Source: Megaleporinus macrocephalus (taxonomy: Eukaryota; Chordata; Actinopteri; Characiformes; Anostomidae). Taken from it: a stretch of 64,000 bases of DNA. The stretch is taken from positions 15,400,576-15,464,575 of the forward strand of contig CM038711.1 in NCBI GenBank assembly GCA_021613375.1. The letters run 5' to 3'. Each line of letters begins with the position of its first letter. Position 1 is the stretch's first letter. This document shows, piece by piece, positions 59,665 through 64,000 of this stretch. Below the pieces are notes generated by a model. It ran no database searches and had not been told where the DNA came from. It saw only the letters and a list, made by a program, of their open reading frames with translations. The position numbers were made by a program, and so were the translations under genes.

Positions 59665-60105
59665 ATGCATATATCGTTTGTCCATTATTGTCTATTGTCC
59701 ATTGTATTAGCTCCATTTACAATACAGGTGCACCCTGTTCTTCTGTGATCAGCATCCCCAAAGGACCATCACAGAGCAGATATTATTTGGGTGGTGGATA
59801 ATTCTGATGTGACACAGACGTGATGGTGGTGTGTTAGCGTGTATTGTGCTGGTACTAGTGGATCGGACACAGCACTGTTCACTGTAATAGACAAACCTGT
59901 CTTTTGGGTCTGCCAAGTAGATGTACAGTCAGGGATCTGAGCTCATCTGAACTCAATAGGACTCTGTTGGCTGGATAAACTCCAGCTCCCCTGCTGTGTC
60001 TGATCCACTCATAACAGCGCAACACACACTGAAACACCAGCACCATGTTAAGAAAGACCCACATCCTTAATAGTACCAGCTGTGTGGTGGTCCTGAACTA
60101 TATAT
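59665..60105. mobile_element. Palindromic element, degraded copy
   Basis: TTGTCCATTGTATTAGCTCC, AAAGGACCATCACAGAGCAG, ATATTATTTGGGTGGTGGAT, TGATGGTGGTGTGTTAGCGT, TGTGTCTGATCCACTCATAA, AACACCAGCACCATGTTAAG and TGTGTGGTGGTCCTGAAC span the left arm, a shortened core and part of the right arm. The outer right arm is missing; a TATATATAT run and then a (TA)n tract follow. Confidence 0.8.
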
Positions 60106-60174
60106 ATATTGGAACACTACCGTTCAAAGGTAACGAAAACATTTGACAGATAGTGTTCAAAAAATGCTTGACCA

Positions 60175-60175
<1 letters not shown>

Positions 60176-60234
<59 letters not shown>
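60176..60234. repeat. (TA)29 microsatellite
   Basis: Uninterrupted TA run of about 29 units, the longest microsatellite in the window; a shorter TATATATATA run sits at about 60100. Near 60113 ACACTACCGTTCAAAGG resembles a Tc1-type MITE end. Confidence 0.97.
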
Positions 60235-60236
<2 letters not shown>

Positions 60237-62204
60237 TTCCACCTACCACATAGGAACATTTTGTAGTTCACAGGACCGGAATTGTTGACACTGCAGTGCT
60301 ATGTTCAGTTGTATCCAGTTTTATATTGGCTAATCATATTCAGATTGTAAGGAAGTTAGATGTGACGTGTCAGCATGGCTGAACCATCATTTATTTGTTT
60401 GTTTGTTTCCTGAGGTGTTATGAGTGAGGTGCCTCATGTTTACTTCCTGACATTGATGAATGATCTAAGACATGTTCAGTGAATGCAAGTTGCTAATCTT
60501 CAGAGATAGACACGGTTAATCTACAGGAGGTCATTACAAAACATCCTTTCGTTACTGACTGCTCGGAGGCATAGGGAGGATGAAACAAAACAGAACACCT
60601 CCAACAGTGTTGTGACTCATTTTGTTAACACAAAATAAGGATGCTATTTCCGTAAGTAGTCTGTGCTGGGTAAGTGCACTTAAGTATCATTTGCTGTGTC
60701 AGGATTTACACTGCTTTCCTCCTAATCATTAACATCCCATACACATTATCTCGATGTGCAAGACTTCCGATTACCACACAATATTTACCCTAGGTTTTAT
60801 TTGTATGAGGCTTAGCACTACATTACAGTACAGTGTACATGACAGTGCTGTTAATACTATCTATGTAAGGTTTTGACTGATAACAAATGAACATCATCTG
60901 TTTATGTCAAAGCACCTAGCAGTCAGTTAATTTCAGGATGTATTTGAGGTCGCTTTGTTTTTTTTGGTGATAACAGGATATAAGGGGTGTTTAGAGTGAA
61001 TGCTTTTTGTATTTTTATGGATTTGCATCTGGATATACATAAAGTTGTACGAAGTTTTGGGCTAGTTAATATTTCATGTTTTGCTGCAAATTTGCATAGA
61101 CCTTTTGTTCCATGTTAAAATGAGCTCTAATTGTGCAGTAAATTATGCAGAAGTGTTCCCACAGGACCAACAAAACATCTTATCCGCGGATGTTGTAACC
61201 AACTGTAAATAGCACTGCACATTATTTTTGTACCGGCCAATACAGAAAACTAGACAATGAAAGATACTGGTTAGTGAGGGGTGGCTACTTCATAGCTTTA
61301 CAGTTTCCAGTCATAGTACTGTAATATAATATATTGCATAAAATAGTACTATTACATTACATTACATAATATCATAGTCTATTATAGATATTTTAATTTG
61401 GGGTACGAGTTACCAGCCATAATCTAGAATTGTACTACTTTTTACAATATTATCACTTAAACTTTAACTTTTTAGTAAGCTCATAAACTATACCTTGTAA
61501 AATAACAATAAAGGATGAACAACTAAAACACAAAACACCATCATAGTTGGAATAACAAAACATGTCAAATGCATTGAATCATATCTTTGGGAAAGGAATA
61601 ATGTAAAGGTAATTTTTTTCTAACTACTAACAACGTAAGTGTGAAGTGCAAACTTAAAAGTACTTGCTAATTGTTTTGGGTAACATGCAAGTGGGTTCCA
61701 AGACTTAACTAAACTACACTAAGTAAGAGTTTAGTTAATTTACCACAGTACTGTTAATAATAAATAGTAAAAAAGTACCTAAAAATATCTAGTAGTTGTC
61801 ATGTCATGAATAAAGTATGAATCATTGCATACATTATTATGTGAAAAAAAAATATTCTTACTATACTTGGGTTATAACTGAGTGTTTACCATTAACTTCA
61901 GAAAACTGCATTTCTATAGTGTGTGACATTTAACTTACCTGGTACTTGGAGGTGTTTCTGATCTACTTTCTTACTTAAATCTCTGACATTGCATTAAAAT
62001 TCAGTGAATTTAGTGGGAGTACTTACATTCTTGACACTCCAGTGATGAGATATTCTGCGATTTCTTTTATCAGCTTAATAGGAAGAGCCTGGTAGTCTTA
62101 TCAGGCTAATTCAGTTAGACTGTCCTAATACATTACACTTAATAGATCTTACCCACAGTGTTTAGGCAGGGCTTTGGAGTTAGTAACTCACATTTAATGC
62201 TCTG
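60235..62204. other. AT-rich non-coding stretch
   Basis: A (GTTT)n run occurs near 60393 and (ATTAC)n near 61346. No gene or repeat family recognised. Confidence 0.4.
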
Positions 62205-62500
62205 TCTGATCTCTCGTACCAGCATACTAACCTTCCACTACCACGCCAGTGTCACTGCAGTGCTGAGAATGATCCACCACCTACAATCCACATTGTGGTC
62301 TCGCCGGAGTTCTTATCAGGGAAAAATAGGGTCAAAGTGGGATAGAGAGAAGGATAGTTCAAAGAGTGAAACAGATGGACTACAGTCGGTAACTGTGGAT
62401 CTACAAAGGGCACAAAGACACAAAGAGGTGGTTTTATATATAAGTGTATTCTGTATAAACATGCTTAATGTAAGTTGGACTGAATACTGAGACATTTGGG
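62205..62500. mobile_element. Palindromic element, right-arm fragment
   Basis: CTCTGTCTGATCTCTCGTAC, CAGTGTCACTGCAGTGCTGA, GAATGATCCACCACCTACAA and GAAACAGATGGACTACAGTC, then GTAACTGTGGATCTACAAAG and AAAGAGGTGGTTTTA follow the right arm of the palindromic family. The 110-codon plus frame (62158-62490) and its minus counterpart are artefacts of this repeat. Confidence 0.82.
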
Positions 62501-64000
62501 AATGCTTATTTTTATGGTGATAAACCAAAAAATTTGGATGGCAAAAACATTCTGTAAGCACTTTTAAACATTTCACAGTACACCATCAGCCAAAGCATGC
62601 CGTGCTAATAAATTAGTAAAGGTAATGTACCTCATTAAATCAGTAAACCGTTTGACCTCCATCTTAAATGTTTTGCATAAACCATCTTGTAATCTGCAGC
62701 ATATTTTTACTATGCTCTGAAATTAGTGTCGTCATTAGCACAAGTGGATCCTGCTTTAAAGGGATCGTTTTCTAAAGCTTTCTCCTTCCTGTTTCCTGAA
62801 AAAAGGGATATAACACTGTAGGTGTGAAAGAGAAGACTTGCATGATCTGTACCCAGAAGCAGCAGACAGTCTAAATCTGGCTAATGTTCGCTAAGCTACT
62901 TTTCTTGGCAGCTGATCACTGAAGAGTGCTGAGAAGAAGCGAGTCTCTGCCAAACTCTGCATGTGGATCAGAATCAGCGACAAGAGAAAGCACCTGTAAA
63001 TAGAACACCTTGCCAAGGTGCCCAGGAAAGCAGAGCATGGATCTCAGTTGGAGGCCTAATATCCAAGATTCAAGACAGCCATGTTTTTAAAAAGGAAGGC
63101 CCGGCATTGTGAAATGATGTAATAGGCAGGCAATATCTTTGAGCTGTGGATGAATCATACTTACAGCATGTTTGCTTTATATATGCTGTAAACCACAACT
63201 GATGCCTTAGGTGAAGATCAATGTTTCAATAAATGATTACTGTACTTTGCATAAGTCATCAACCAACCTTTATTTATTTATTTACATAAATAAATAAACA
63301 TCAGGTAATAAAATGAAAGTTATAAAAGTGAATCATTAAAAGATGTAGGACCTGGTAGGCCATCAGATAAAGACATAAAACGTAATTAGGTCTTACTTAA
63401 AATTTAAATCTTTGAGAGAGAGGAAAAAAAAACAAGCTTAACTCTTGCTCTAAACCAAAGGTGTTTCTGTTTTTAACCCTTTACTGTGTGAAAGTATGTT
63501 TAGCTGTCAAAAAGCCCTTACCAAAAAAAAAAGTAAAGAACTCTAGAAATAGATACAGAGTAAGGTTTTGTGGAATGATGAGTCAAAATTTTTTATTTTG
63601 ATTTCCTGGATCCAGCAAATAATAATTTGCTATGCCTCCAACAACACATAGCTTTTATTTGGGAAACTGGAAATAATGATATTCTACAGGGGCGCTAGCT
63701 ATCCCTAGTTTACATTAACTGAGTTAAATTGAGTGTTTTTTATAATAAAAAATGTTAATTTGTCTTTGACAAGCTGGAAATGTTAACCCCCCCTGCAAAA
63801 TGGTATGATCCAGCTTCTCTTTTCGCATCACGTGCACGCATGGTGTCAGTGCTTTATTTGACTGCTGTCGTGTGTCTAGTAAGTTTTGCAAAGATGTATT
63901 TTTGTACTTTATCACCAGAACCAACACATTACAGTCATTATCAGCAGTCCATGTTTCTCATGCACTCTTTATTCTGTTATTGTTAGCTAGGAGTGACTAA
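62501..64000. other. Non-coding stretch to the end of the window
   Basis: 62640-62800 is repeat-free and mixed in composition. 63269-63298 is a TTTATTTATTTA...TAAATAAATAAA inverted repeat. At about 63560-63600, AAGGTTTTGTGGAATGATGA resembles the SDES block of a Tc1 transposase gene, too short to call. Frames at 63724-63986 are unidentified. Confidence 0.4.

Noticed and set aside
62158..62490. 110-codon plus frame as a gene
   Set aside because: It lies within the right arm of the palindromic repeat.

Overview
This is eukaryotic DNA from a bony fish. The base composition is AT-rich and CpG-poor, microsatellites are frequent, and no open reading frame is long enough to be a bacterial gene. Repeats I recognise are typical of teleosts: degenerate Tc1-like transposons, two tRNA-derived SINEs, a LINE 3' tail, a two-part dispersed repeat with a GAGCAAGCC...GAAACCTTGGGAGG body, and seven copies of a palindromic non-autonomous element I associate with ostariophysans (characins, catfishes, electric fishes). 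The ostariophysan placement is from memory of repeat families; teleost is secure.

No complete protein-coding gene is visible. The window reads as a gene desert or the inside of very large introns. The longest open frame (18148-19191, minus) is a 33-bp minisatellite that stays open only because 33 is divisible by three. One short frame (45228-45409, minus) has protein-like composition and a possible splice acceptor but is unidentified.

Layout: 1-2.8 kb no recognised feature; 2.8-4.1 kb a probable LTR followed by a primer-binding-site-like sequence; 7.4-8.3 kb two Tc1-like relics, one with both terminal repeats and TA duplications; 9.6 kb a 200-bp MITE; 12.8-13.5 kb a CpG-rich promoter-like island; 15-16 kb a palindromic-element piece and a Tc1 relic; 17.26-17.60 kb a solo LTR with a perfect 5-bp target duplication; 18.16-19.09 kb the minisatellite; 20-20.5 kb an old direct duplication; 21.1-21.4 kb a second CpG-rich island; 23.2 kb a SINE; 25.0-25.7 kb a near-complete palindromic element; 27.3-28.4 kb adjoining DNA transposons; 37.4-38.0 kb a 571-bp element with inverted ends; 43.2-43.6 kb another internal duplication; 44.5 kb a SINE; 48-57 kb further Tc1 and dispersed repeats; 59-62.5 kb more Tc1 and palindromic copies plus a long TA microsatellite.

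Between the repeats lie several repeat-free, compositionally mixed stretches with homeodomain-type TAATTA and octamer ATTTGCAT words. These are where I would look for conserved non-coding regulatory elements; that is inference, since conservation cannot be judged from one sequence. I did not find convincing evidence for a new multi-gene biological system. The most useful leads are the two CpG islands, the solo LTR, the minisatellite, the terminal-repeat element at 37.4 kb and the unidentified short coding-like frame.
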